From an uncultured Roseburia sp. (GTDB lineage: Bacteria; Bacillota; Clostridia; Lachnospirales; Lachnospiraceae): a stretch of 64,000 bases of DNA. The notes under the pieces were generated by a model. That model did not search any database. It was not told the origin of the DNA and saw only the letters and a list, made by a program, of their open reading frames with translations. Of the stretch, positions 6,349-14,732 are shown piece by piece. The DNA lies in NCBI GenBank assembly GCA_945787015.1, contig CALZGM010000009.1, forward strand, positions 38,896 to 102,895. Direction: 5' to 3'. Made by a program: the position numbers and the translations under genes. Every line of letters begins with the position of its first letter. The first letter of the stretch is position 1.

Positions 6349-7899
6349 ATGGCACAGAATCATTTAGAAGAGTTTCGTGAGGACTTAAAAGAATTTCATG
6401 AGATGACGAGAAAGTTTTATAACAAAGAAATCACTGTTCCGGAATATAAATCTTTCTCCGGCGGTTTCGGAAGCTATGCGCAAAGAGGCGGAGAACGCAG
6501 CATGCTAAGACTGCGTTTGTCCGGTGGAGAAATTGACAAGGACAAGCTGCAGTTTATTGTAGAGAGCATGGAGAAATATCAAATCAGCATGGCGCATCTG
6601 ACCACTTGTCAGACCGTTCAGCTTCACAATCTGACAGAAAAAGAAGTTTGCGGGTTGATAGAAGAGGCATGGGAGCATGGCATCATCACCAGAGGCGGTG
6701 GCGGGGACTTCCCGAGAAACGTGATGTGTACTCCGCTTTCCGGTGTCGCAAAAGATGAGACCTTTGATGTCCTTCCTTATGCAAAAGAAGCGGCAGATTA
6801 TCTGCTCGGTTTTATTAAAAAAGTGAAATTGCCCAGAAAGCTTAAAGTTTGCTTTTCAAACAATGAAAAAAATGAACCGCATGCTACCTTCCGTGACCTT
6901 GGATTTGTGGCAAAGGACAACCATACCTTCGACGTTTATATCGCAGGCGGACTTGGAAACAAGCCAAAGTTTGGCGTAAAGGTTGCAGAAAATGTGGATC
7001 CTTCTAAAATTCTGTATTGTGTAAAGACAATGGTAGATGTATTTACTGAATATGGTAATTATACCAGCCGTGCGGCTTCCAGAACCAGATTTTTACAGGA
7101 TACGCTTGGGGTAGATGGCTTACAGAAGGTCTTCGCTGAGAAATTAGAGAAGAATCTTGCAGAGGAAAATTTAGATATTTCTGTAGAGGAAGTTGCAGTA
7201 ACAAAGACAGGGGAGGAGAGTACAGATGAGAATTTCCTTGGCAATGCAAGAGTGACAAAGCAGAAACAGTTTGGTCTGTATGCAGTTTCCTGTCATCCAA
7301 TCGGCGGTGTCATTGAAGATGATTTCTTCCGGAAATTATATGATGTAATTGCAGATATGGAGGAAGTAAAGCTTCGTTTGACCCCGGATCAGGGCTTATA
7401 TGTCATTAATCTGACAGAAGAAGAGGCAAAGAAAGTATTGGCGTTAACAGCAGATGAGAGCGGTACTGAATTTGAAAAATCTACCGCCTGCATTGGTGCA
7501 GATATCTGTCAGGTCGGAATCGGAAGATCGCAGGCAATGCTTGCTGCTTGTATTAAGAGAGTACGTGAGGAAAAACTTCCAAGTGATGCACTTCCGGCAA
7601 TTCACATTTCAGGATGCCCGTCTTCCTGTTCTGCTCATCAGACTGCTGTCATCGGGCTTCGCGGTGCCAAGAAGCAGACGGAAAATGGACCGAAGGATGC
7701 TTTCTTAGTGATGGAGAATGGCTGCGACAGAGCAGGCGAAGAACAGTTTGGTAATGAACTGGGAGTTATGACTGTGGAAGATATTCCTGAGTTTTTTGTA
7801 GAGCTTGGAAAGGCTGTGGCGGATAAGGGACTGTCATATTCAGAATTTAGAAAGCAGTATCCGGACATGCCTGCAAAGATTGCAGAGAAGTATATCTAA
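6349..7899 (+). CDS. Siroheme nitrite/sulfite reductase-type protein
   Basis: This 516-residue protein is a siroheme/4Fe-4S reductase. It has the two-fold arrangement of ferredoxin-like half-domains plus siroheme domains. The cluster and siroheme ligands are present: C381 and C387 (CX5C, ACIGADICQ), and C423 and C427 (CX3C, GCPSSCSAH). Such enzymes carry out the six-electron reduction of sulfite to sulfide or nitrite to ammonia in the cytoplasm. No reductase flavoprotein subunit, siroheme synthesis or sulfate-activation gene lies beside it, so electrons must come from elsewhere, for example ferredoxin. It has an AAGGAAGGA site and ends at a strong terminator, so it is probably monocistronic. 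Confidence 0.88.
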   Translation: MAQNHLEEFREDLKEFHEMTRKFYNKEITVPEYKSFSGGFGSYAQRGGERSMLRLRLSGGEIDKDKLQFIVESMEKYQISMAHLTTCQTVQLHNLTEKEVCGLIEEAWEHGIITRGGGGDFPRNVMCTPLSGVAKDETFDVLPYAKEAADYLLGFIKKVKLPRKLKVCFSNNEKNEPHATFRDLGFVAKDNHTFDVYIAGGLGNKPKFGVKVAENVDPSKILYCVKTMVDVFTEYGNYTSRAASRTRFLQDTLGVDGLQKVFAEKLEKNLAEENLDISVEEVAVTKTGEESTDENFLGNARVTKQKQFGLYAVSCHPIGGVIEDDFFRKLYDVIADMEEVKLRLTPDQGLYVINLTEEEAKKVLALTADESGTEFEKSTACIGADICQVGIGRSQAMLAACIKRVREEKLPSDALPAIHISGCPSSCSAHQTAVIGLRGAKKQTENGPKDAFLVMENGCDRAGEEQFGNELGVMTVEDIPEFFVELGKAVADKGLSYSEFRKQYPDMPAKIAEKYI

Positions 7900-7914
7900 A
7901 CATGACTTAAACAT

Positions 7915-7950
7915 AAAATGTGAGCTGATATTGTTTGGCTCACATTTTTT
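7915..7950 (+). terminator. Rho-independent terminator after the siroheme reductase
   Basis: An 11-bp stem AAAATGTGAGC / GCTCACATTTT (7915-7925 with 7938-7948) runs into a T tract. It closes the reductase transcript. Confidence 0.9.
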
Positions 7951-8033
7951 GTATGAGAGGAAAATAAAATAGTTGTAAGCATAGATTATAAAACTTAAAA
8001 GAAAATGTAATTAATGCAAGGACAAATGTACTG

Positions 8034-8062
8034 TTGAAACGGACATTTGGTTGTGTTATCCT
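8034..8062 (+). promoter_or_regulatory. Predicted sigma-A promoter of the symporter gene
   Basis: TTGAAA (8034-8039) and TATCCT (8057-8062) are separated by 17 nt, about 30 nt before the symporter start codon. Confidence 0.6.
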
Positions 8063-8092
8063 AGAACTATTCTATGAAAGAAAAGGTGCCTT

Positions 8093-9475
8093 ATGATGTT
8101 AAAAATGATTGATGACTTGGTATGGGGATTGCCCTTAATTGTGTTGATACTGGCGGTGGGTGTATTCCTGACGATTCGATTAAGGGGAATACAGATTTCC
8201 AAACTTCCGCTTGCGATAAAGCACATTATTGCGAATGAAAAAGATGGGCAGGACGGTGAAGTATCCAGCTTCGGTGCATTATGTATGGCACTTTCCGCAA
8301 CCATCGGAACCGGTAATATTGTAGGTGTTGCAACAGCACTTGTGGCAGGCGGACCGGGGGCATTGTTCTGGATGTGGGTGGCTGCATTTTTTGGAACCGC
8401 AACCAAGTATGCAGAATGTCTTTTGGCGATTAAATATCGAACGGTAGCAGCGGATGGGCACATTGTTGGCGGACCGTTTTATTACATAGAAAAAGGAATG
8501 GGGAAAAACTGGCGTTGGCTGGGAAAATTATTTGCTTTCTTCGGTGTGAGCGCCGGTTTGCTTGGAATCGGAACGTTTACACAGATTAACGGAATCACAA
8601 GTGCTGTTAATAACTTTTTTGACCCGGATAATCTGAATACGATTACCTTATTTGGAACAGAGTATTCGTGGTCAGTTGTAATATCCGGTTTGATTCTTAC
8701 TGCCTGCGCAGCACTCGTTATTATTGGCGGGGTGAAAAGAATTTCTTCCGTAGCACAGGTAATTGTGCCTTTTATGGCATTACTGTATATTGTGACAGTT
8801 CTCGGGATTCTTTTTACACATCTGTCTGAGATTCCGGCAGCATTTGTGATGATTGTAGAAAGTGCCTTTGGTCTGCGTGCAGCAGCAGGCGGAGCACTTG
8901 GAGCAGTTATGGTAGCAATGCAAAAGGGAATCGCCCGCGGTATTTTCTCAAACGAGGCAGGACTTGGTAGTGCACCGATTGCAGCAGCTTCCGTAAAAAC
9001 AAATGAGCCGGTTGCACAGGGCCTGGTATCAATGACCGGAACTATCATTGATACGTTAATTATTTGTACCTTAACCGGCCTTAGTATTGTGATTACGGAT
9101 ACCTGGAATATTGGTTTGGAAGGTGTGGCGGTTACGACAAAAGCTTTCCAGCTTGGCTTGCCATTCCCGGCAGAGGTGTCATCCTTTATTCTGATGATTT
9201 GTTTGATTTTCTTTGCATTTACGACTATTTTAGGATGGGATTATTATAGTGAGAAGTGTATGGAATACCTGGTTGGCGATAAGCCGCAGACACTAAAAAG
9301 CTTTCGTTGGCTCTATATACTGGCCATTTTTATCGGACCATACATGACTGTATCTGCGGTATGGACCATAGCAGATATTTTTAACGGCTTGATGGCATTT
9401 CCGAACCTGATTGCGCTGGCAGCATTAAGCGGAGTAGTGGTATCGGAGACGAAGAAATACTTTAAAAAACTGTAA
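8093..9475 (+). CDS. AGCS-family sodium:alanine/glycine symporter
   Basis: The 460-residue integral membrane protein belongs to the alanine or glycine:cation symporter family (AgcS/AlsT). It imports a small neutral amino acid with sodium. The signature GTGNIVGVATAL lies at about residues 71-82. Other family blocks are FGTATKYAE, GGPFYYIEKGMG, and ARGIFSNEAGLGSAPIAAA in the middle. Roughly ten hydrophobic segments follow. The length is normal. Two adjacent ATG codons (8093, 8096) follow the AAAGG site, and either could be used. It has its own promoter and a following terminator, so it is a single-gene unit. Confidence 0.9.
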   Translation: MMLKMIDDLVWGLPLIVLILAVGVFLTIRLRGIQISKLPLAIKHIIANEKDGQDGEVSSFGALCMALSATIGTGNIVGVATALVAGGPGALFWMWVAAFFGTATKYAECLLAIKYRTVAADGHIVGGPFYYIEKGMGKNWRWLGKLFAFFGVSAGLLGIGTFTQINGITSAVNNFFDPDNLNTITLFGTEYSWSVVISGLILTACAALVIIGGVKRISSVAQVIVPFMALLYIVTVLGILFTHLSEIPAAFVMIVESAFGLRAAAGGALGAVMVAMQKGIARGIFSNEAGLGSAPIAAASVKTNEPVAQGLVSMTGTIIDTLIICTLTGLSIVITDTWNIGLEGVAVTTKAFQLGLPFPAEVSSFILMICLIFFAFTTILGWDYYSEKCMEYLVGDKPQTLKSFRWLYILAIFIGPYMTVSAVWTIADIFNGLMAFPNLIALAALSGVVVSETKKYFKKL

Positions 9476-9485
9476 AAGTTTGAAT

Positions 9486-9516
9486 AAAATGCAGGGAAGA
9501 TATTTCCCTGTATTTT
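9486..9516 (+). terminator. Terminator after the symporter gene
   Basis: A 13-bp stem (9486-9498 with 9504-9516, one G-U pair) has a 5-nt loop and ends in TTTT. It separates the symporter from the next gene. Confidence 0.85.
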
Positions 9517-9545
9517 ACATTGCGGTACAATAAGGGAAGAAAAAG

Positions 9546-10442
9546 ATGAACTATAAATATAATACAAAAGTAAAAGAAAATGATGCCCTACGAGCATCCT
9601 TCAATGAACTAACACGAAAGACGTTTGGGTTTGACTTTGTGAACTGGTACGAAGCCGGACAATGGGGAGAGTTTTATATCCCCCATGTGCTGCTTGACGG
9701 TGACAAGGTTGTTTCTAACGTATCTGTAAACCTGATGCAGTTTGATGTAGCGGGTGTTAAGAAAAACTATATTCAGCTGGGAACTGTTATGACCGATGAA
9801 GCTTACAAGGGAAAAGGCTTAAACAGAGAGATAATGGAGCGTATTTTGGAGGAATATGCCGGAAAAGTGGATGGTATCTATCTGTTTGGAAATGACAGTG
9901 TTTTGCAGTATTATCCGAAGTTTGGTTTCAGACCATCAAAGGAATATGAATACTATCTGCCGGCTGACAGGTTGGAAGATGCAGCAGCGTATCAGCTGGA
10001 AAAAGTGGATATGCAGGATATGTTGCAGGTAGAAAAACTTTATGCAGCGATGTATGCATATAAAATAGTACCAGAGAGTGTCAATCAAAATGATGCAATG
10101 TATATGAATGAAAATGTGAACCTGTTCCAGTTTTGGCTTGGTGCCGGTTATGGAGATCATGTTTTCTATTTGCCGGAAATGGATGCTTATGCAATTGTGG
10201 ATACAGAGGGAGCGACCTTGCGTATTTGCCAGATTTTTGGAAAAGAAGAAGTGGATATCGCACGTCTGGCAAAAGCATTTGGAGCCAATGCAGAGGCAGT
10301 GCTTGGATATACACCGGTGCAGAAAGAAAAATTCCTCGTGAGAGAGCATAAGGAAGAAGATTGTACGTTATTTATTATGGGAGAAGATTTAAAGTGTGTG
10401 GAACGGGAAAAAATGATGTTTCCTGTACTGTCACATGCTTAA
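9546..10442 (+). CDS. GNAT acetyltransferase, two-part (Eis-like length)
   Basis: The 298-residue protein has an N-terminal GNAT domain with the acetyl-CoA motif YKGKGLNREIMERIL at about residues 89-103 and YYPKFGFRPS near 122. A second alpha/beta half of about 150 residues follows, a length usual for Eis-like and related acetyltransferases. The acceptor substrate is unknown. It starts close after the symporter terminator with a GGGAAGAAAA site, and its last codons overlap the leader of the next gene, so it is probably co-transcribed with the YbaK-like gene. Confidence 0.78.
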   Translation: MNYKYNTKVKENDALRASFNELTRKTFGFDFVNWYEAGQWGEFYIPHVLLDGDKVVSNVSVNLMQFDVAGVKKNYIQLGTVMTDEAYKGKGLNREIMERILEEYAGKVDGIYLFGNDSVLQYYPKFGFRPSKEYEYYLPADRLEDAAAYQLEKVDMQDMLQVEKLYAAMYAYKIVPESVNQNDAMYMNENVNLFQFWLGAGYGDHVFYLPEMDAYAIVDTEGATLRICQIFGKEEVDIARLAKAFGANAEAVLGYTPVQKEKFLVREHKEEDCTLFIMGEDLKCVEREKMMFPVLSHA

Positions 10443-10455
10443 AGGAGCTGCGTTT

Positions 10456-10932
10456 ATGAAAAAGCAAGAAAAAACCAATGTAATGAGAATTTTAGATCAG
10501 AAGAAAATACCATATGAGAGTTACACTTATGATTCTACCGAGGCAATTAGCGGTATGGAAGTAGCAACAGTACTTGGACAGAATCCCAAGCAGGTCTTTA
10601 AAACGCTAGTGACTGTCGGAGCGTCAAAGCGTAATTATGTCTTTGTGGTTCCGGTTTGCGGAGAGTTGAATTTAAAGAAGGCAGCGAAAGCCGTTGGTGA
10701 AAAAAGTATTGAGATGATTAAGTCAAAAGAACTCCTGCCATTGACAGGCTATATTCATGGCGGATGCTCACCAATCGGAATGAAGAAGTTTTTTACAACG
10801 ACCATTGATGCTTCTGCCAATGACTGTGATACCATTATTTTTAGCGGTGGAAAAATCGGTTATCAGGTAGAAGTGTCGTTAGAGGATTTGAGAAAAGTGA
10901 TTTCCTTTGAATTGCAGGATATTTGTGACTAA
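10456..10932 (+). CDS. ybaK: YbaK-type Cys-tRNA(Pro)/Cys-tRNA deacylase
   Basis: The 158-residue protein is a YbaK/EbsC-type trans-editing enzyme that hydrolyses mischarged Cys-tRNA(Pro) in the cytoplasm. The family features are the N-terminal helix (MRILDQKKIPYES), the catalytic-lysine strand (KQVFKTLV near residue 45) and the glycine-rich YIHGGCSPIGMKK block at about residues 97-109. I chose the ATG at 10456 because AAAGGAG stands 8 nt upstream; the ATG at 10435 lies inside the previous gene and lacks a site. Confidence 0.88.
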   Translation: MKKQEKTNVMRILDQKKIPYESYTYDSTEAISGMEVATVLGQNPKQVFKTLVTVGASKRNYVFVVPVCGELNLKKAAKAVGEKSIEMIKSKELLPLTGYIHGGCSPIGMKKFFTTTIDASANDCDTIIFSGGKIGYQVEVSLEDLRKVISFELQDICD

Positions 10933-10945
10933 ATTTGTAGGTGTC

Positions 10946-10975
10946 TTGCTAAATATTAAGAATATTGTGTATAAT
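10946..10975 (+). promoter_or_regulatory. Predicted promoter of the toxin-antitoxin pair
   Basis: TTGCTA (10946-10951) and a perfect TATAAT (10970-10975) are separated by 18 nt, about 30 nt before the antitoxin start. Confidence 0.65.
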
Positions 10976-11005
10976 TATAAAAAACGCGTAATAGGAGATG
11001 GGATT

Positions 11006-11200
11006 ATGGAAGAATGGAATGAGTTAGATTCAATGTGTGGTATAACAGATGATGAATTAACAGAGCGATTTAAAGAAGCAGTTCGCATAGAGAACGAAGT
11101 AAAAAAAATAAAGGGTGTTCCGATTGCTGGTTATGATGAGGAGAAAAAAACTGCGTATTTAGAATATCCGGATGGAAGGAGAAAATATGCAGCAAAATGA
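11006..11200 (+). CDS. Small putative antitoxin of a zeta-type pair
   Basis: This 64-residue acidic protein (MEEWNELDSMCGITDDELTE start, ending YPDGRRKYAAK) has no recognised domain but resembles the small partners encoded just before zeta/PezT-like kinases. Its ATG at 11006 follows AGGAG. The longer frame from 10907 overlaps the previous gene and the promoter, so I rejected it. Its last 14 nt overlap the kinase gene, which gives translational coupling, as in toxin-antitoxin operons. By analogy it would bind and block the kinase. The role is inferred from position. Confidence 0.65.
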   Translation: MEEWNELDSMCGITDDELTERFKEAVRIENEVKKIKGVPIAGYDEEKKTAYLEYPDGRRKYAAK

Positions 11201-11756
11201 AAAGCGTCCGGAAATTATTGTGTTTGCAGGACCAAATGGAAGTGGAAAATCAACGGTTACTAAATTAGCGAAGGTAATTGAACCATATATAAATGCAGAT
11301 GATATAAAACGAACGAATTATTGTAGTGATTTAGAAGCGGCACAATGGGCAGAAAAAATGCGTGAAGAGGCACTGGAAAAGCACCAGAGTTTTACGTTTG
11401 AAACAGTTTTATCTACAGAGAGAAACCTTAAATTGCTACAAAGGGCAAAAGAAAAAGGATATTTTATTCGATGCATTTATGTCCTTACATCAGATGTAAA
11501 CATTAATATTTTTCGAGTAGAATCAAGAGAAGCAGCTGGTGGACATGGAGTTCCGGAAGACAAAATACGATCCCGATATAAAAAAGCATTGGCATTGGTG
11601 CCGGAGTTGGTTTCAGTATGTGATGTTATGCATATTTACGATAATACAAAGATTCCATTTCGTATTTTTAAGAAGCGTAAAACAGAAGTATTCTATTGGG
11701 AAAATGAGTTATGGAATAAAGAAAAGATTATGGAACTTGTAGGATGCAAGTTGTAG
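11187..11756 (+). CDS. Zeta-toxin-like P-loop kinase
   Basis: The 189-residue protein is a P-loop kinase of the zeta-toxin/COG4185 type. The Walker A motif GPNGSGKST lies at residues 15-23. It is followed by the INADDIKR block, the FETVLST segment after a helical linker, and a conserved arginine-rich segment (RVESREAAGGHGVPEDKIRSRY) that in this family contributes to ATP handling. Zeta toxins phosphorylate UDP-N-acetylglucosamine and poison wall synthesis; whether this one does is not proven. The start at 11187 has AAGGAG 6-7 nt upstream and lies inside the antitoxin gene. It is followed at once by the M28 peptidase gene. Confidence 0.8.
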   Translation: MQQNEKRPEIIVFAGPNGSGKSTVTKLAKVIEPYINADDIKRTNYCSDLEAAQWAEKMREEALEKHQSFTFETVLSTERNLKLLQRAKEKGYFIRCIYVLTSDVNINIFRVESREAAGGHGVPEDKIRSRYKKALALVPELVSVCDVMHIYDNTKIPFRIFKKRKTEVFYWENELWNKEKIMELVGCKL

Positions 11757-11774
11757 ATGAGGAGCAGAAATGTT

Positions 11775-13010
11775 ATGACACAGGAAGCGATGCAAAAAAT
11801 TTTTGAAGACACTGCTTATGTACGCACGGGTGGCAGTAAAGAAGAACGAAAATGTGCTGAATATATAAAAGAACAGTGCAAGGCATTTGGACAGGAAGCG
11901 GTCATAGAGCCGTTTCAGGTAGATATGGCTACTATAAAAGAGGCCAGATTATTTATTGATGGAAAAGAGATTCCGTGCAAAGGCTATTTGTGTGCCGGAA
12001 ATGGAGAAGTGGAAGCACCGCTTTACTATTTGACGGCAGAAGACGAGCACTCGCTTAGAGAATGTAAGGGCAAAATCGTCATGATTGACGGTTATTTAAG
12101 ATACTGGATGTATCAGGATATGTTTAGGCATGGAGCCCTTGGGTTTATTACATATGACGGAAACGCCAATTATGTGGATGAAGATATCGACCAGAGAGAA
12201 TTGCGTTCATTTGTCAGCAAGGGGAATAAAATACCTGGTGTCAATATTAACGCAAAACAGGCAATTTCAATTATCAATAGTGATGCCAAAATGGCAAAAA
12301 TTGTTTTAAAACAGGATGAATATAAGGGAGAATCGAGGAATGTGATTTTGGATTTGCCGGGTGAAATAGATGAGACCATTGTGCTCACCGCACATTATGA
12401 CAGCACATCTTTATCGCAGGGAGCATATGACAATATGTCCGGCAGCGTAGGGCTACTAGCAATTGCGGAACAGTTTGCGAAAAAGCCTCATCGTTATGGT
12501 TTGCGTTTTATCTGGTGCGGTTCTGAGGAACGCGGTCTGCTTGGTTCAAAAGCATATGTGGCTGCCCATTCCTATAAAGAAGCGGAATGGAAAAAGATAG
12601 TATTAAATATTAACCTGGATATGATTGGCTGTATTATGGGAAAATTTATTGCTGTGTGTACCGCAGAAGAAATGCTGGTGCATTACCTTACCTATATGGG
12701 TATGGAAGAAGGCTTCGGAATGAATGTGTCACAGGAGGTTTATTCCAGTGATTCTACACCTTTTGCAGACAAAGGAGTGCCGGCTGTATCCTTCGCAAGA
12801 ATCGCACCGAATAATACGGCGACCATTCATAACAGTTATGATACCATGGATGTGATGAAAATGAGTCATATGGAAAAAGACGTGGAATTTATCAGCAAGT
12901 TTGTGGAGCGTATGGCAAATGCAGTGTGCTGCCCGGTTGGAAAAGAGATTCCGGACAACATGAAAGAAAAATTGGACATCTATTTATTGCGCAAACGCGA
13001 CAAAAAATAA
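11775..13010 (+). CDS. M28-family zinc metallopeptidase
   Basis: The 411-residue protein is an M28 aminopeptidase-type enzyme with an inserted PA-like domain at about residues 60-190. The di-zinc ligands and catalytic acids are visible: AHYDS (H207), AYDNMSG (aspartate near 222), CGSEERG (catalytic glutamate near 252), NLDMIG, and a late histidine in TIHNSYDT. It lacks a signal peptide, so it probably cleaves peptides inside the cell. I chose the ATG at 11775 because GAGGAG lies about 10 nt before it; the ATG at 11757 contains that site. It is followed after 12 nt by the LUD gene. Confidence 0.85.
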   Translation: MTQEAMQKIFEDTAYVRTGGSKEERKCAEYIKEQCKAFGQEAVIEPFQVDMATIKEARLFIDGKEIPCKGYLCAGNGEVEAPLYYLTAEDEHSLRECKGKIVMIDGYLRYWMYQDMFRHGALGFITYDGNANYVDEDIDQRELRSFVSKGNKIPGVNINAKQAISIINSDAKMAKIVLKQDEYKGESRNVILDLPGEIDETIVLTAHYDSTSLSQGAYDNMSGSVGLLAIAEQFAKKPHRYGLRFIWCGSEERGLLGSKAYVAAHSYKEAEWKKIVLNINLDMIGCIMGKFIAVCTAEEMLVHYLTYMGMEEGFGMNVSQEVYSSDSTPFADKGVPAVSFARIAPNNTATIHNSYDTMDVMKMSHMEKDVEFISKFVERMANAVCCPVGKEIPDNMKEKLDIYLLRKRDKK

Positions 13011-13022
13011 AGGAGAAAAGGT

Positions 13023-13655
13023 ATGCCAAAGAAACAATTTTACAGAAATCAAGCCGAAAGCATTATTAAAAAATTGGAACTCCGCAAAATGGAAGGCTAT
13101 TATTGCGAGACAAAGGAAGAAGCCAAAGCAAAATTTTTGGAATTGGTGGGAACGGATAGAAAAAGCATTTGCTATGGCGGCTCCATGACCATTGATGAAC
13201 TTGGATTAAAAGAAGCGGTAGAAGCAGCAGGACATGATCTGATTCGAAGAGAAAATTATCAGACGCCGGAAGAAAAGAAGGAATGTAAGGCAAAACAGGC
13301 GACAGCGGATATTTTTATGACAAGTACCAATGCTATCACTCTGGATGGAGAGCTTGTGAACATTGACGGAGCCGGCAGCAGAGTGTGGTTGATGATATAC
13401 GGACCGGAAACAGTTATTGTTGTTGCGGGAATGAATAAGGTTGTGACAGATGTGGAGAGTGGAATCGAACGCATTCGTAATTTCGCTGCACCGCCGAATA
13501 CGGTGAGACTGAACTGTGATACACCATGTGCTAAGACAGGAAGATGCGGTAATTGTTTAAACAATACCATATGTTGTACTACAACTGTAACCCGTGCGTC
13601 CAGAGTGCCGGGAAGAATCAAAGTCATTCTAGTGGGAGAAGAATTAGGATACTAA
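13023..13655 (+). CDS. LUD-domain (LutC/DUF162) protein
   Basis: The 210-residue protein belongs to the lactate-utilisation LUD/DUF162 family. Characteristic blocks are CYGGSMTIDELGL near residue 50, ADIFMTSTNAITLDGELVNIDGAGSR in the middle, and an end rich in cysteine (CDTPCAKTGRCGNCLNNTICC, about residues 164-184) that could bind a metal or cluster. LutC proteins work with LutA/LutB in L-lactate oxidation, but those partners are absent here and single LUD proteins have no agreed function. It begins with an AAAGGAG site 12 nt after the M28 gene. Confidence 0.82.
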   Translation: MPKKQFYRNQAESIIKKLELRKMEGYYCETKEEAKAKFLELVGTDRKSICYGGSMTIDELGLKEAVEAAGHDLIRRENYQTPEEKKECKAKQATADIFMTSTNAITLDGELVNIDGAGSRVWLMIYGPETVIVVAGMNKVVTDVESGIERIRNFAAPPNTVRLNCDTPCAKTGRCGNCLNNTICCTTTVTRASRVPGRIKVILVGEELGY

Positions 13656-13676
13656 AAGACACAGCTAGGGGATGTT

Positions 13677-14630
13677 ATGAGGAGACACAAAAGAATATGG
13701 ATTGTGCTGGCGGTGTCAGTAATTCTGTTTTTAAATGTACTTGGGGTGTATCTTTTGGGGCAGCCAAAGCCGATTCTCAAAAGGGCAGCAGTCTGCGTGG
13801 TAGAAACAATCGGAACGAGAGCCGCAACTAAGATAAAGCCACAGATAACGGAGCTGATAAATGTAATGGGGCTAAGCTATATTGAAAGATATGGCTTGGA
13901 GCATGTTGACAAACCTGAGGAACGAGATGATGAACAGGTACTGCAAAGGATTGCAGAGCTGGCTAAACAGTACGAACTTGTAAAACAGATTAATGAACAG
14001 CCCGAACTCTATTCAATGGAGATGCTTAAGAATTTGGCTAACAATCCCGAGATGGCGGCATATGTAATTGGCTCAGTCGTTGCAGACGGTAGTGCCAAGG
14101 GAGGATTTACTGACGAGGAACTGACGGAAGAATATCCGCTTCTGCTTCAATTTGATCCGAGGTGGGGGTATTTTGAATATGGCGGAAAAGAAATGGGTTT
14201 ATCCGGCTGTGGACCTACCTGCTTATCAATGGTGGTATTGGCACTGACAGATTACGAGGAGGTAACACCGGATAAAATAGCGAAATATAGTACGGAAAAA
14301 AAATACTATGTAGAAGGTGTAGGAACGGCATGGAAGCTTATGGATGAGGCACCTCTTTTATATGGGCTTACGGTGGAACATCCTGCTATGAAAGAAGAAA
14401 GCATGAAAGCGGCGCTTGATAAGGGGAAAATACTGATTTGTTCTGTGAGAAAAGGAGTATTTACTTCGGAGGGGCATTTTATTGTGATTTATGGATATGA
14501 TGATACAGGGTTTAAAGTAAATGACCCCAAATGTGTGGCGAGAAGCAGAAAAACATGGCAATTTAGTGAATTTGGGAAGCAGTTAAAGAGAATTTGGGCA
14601 ATCGGAGCAGAAAATCAAAAAAATAGCTAG
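13677..14630 (+). CDS. Membrane-anchored C39-like cysteine peptidase
   Basis: The 317-residue protein has a basic N-terminus followed by one hydrophobic segment (residues 7-27), so it is anchored or exported. A helical region follows, and from about residue 160 a papain-like C39_2 domain. The catalytic set is visible: C178 in GCGPTC, H267 in GHFIVIYG, and D283 in NDP. Such proteins are exported peptidases of Gram-positive bacteria whose substrates are mostly unknown. It follows the LUD gene by 21 nt. The next gene has its own promoter. Confidence 0.8.
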   Translation: MRRHKRIWIVLAVSVILFLNVLGVYLLGQPKPILKRAAVCVVETIGTRAATKIKPQITELINVMGLSYIERYGLEHVDKPEERDDEQVLQRIAELAKQYELVKQINEQPELYSMEMLKNLANNPEMAAYVIGSVVADGSAKGGFTDEELTEEYPLLLQFDPRWGYFEYGGKEMGLSGCGPTCLSMVVLALTDYEEVTPDKIAKYSTEKKYYVEGVGTAWKLMDEAPLLYGLTVEHPAMKEESMKAALDKGKILICSVRKGVFTSEGHFIVIYGYDDTGFKVNDPKCVARSRKTWQFSEFGKQLKRIWAIGAENQKNS

Positions 14631-14647
14631 TATTTTGAAAAACCATA

Positions 14648-14656
14648 TGCTATAAT
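14648..14656 (+). promoter_or_regulatory. Extended -10 promoter for tig
   Basis: TG-C-TATAAT (14648-14656) is a perfect extended -10 element, about 75 nt before the tig start codon. A -35 box is not obvious, as is usual for extended -10 promoters. Confidence 0.55.
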
Positions 14657-14732
14657 CTTTAAATGACTGTTTATACGCAATTTGTACATGGTTATTTCAT
14701 GAGATATATATTTAAGGAGGAAAATCGTTATA

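Noticed and set aside
8482-9048. 188-codon antisense frame inside the symporter gene
   Set aside because: Low-complexity shadow of the membrane-protein frame without start signals.
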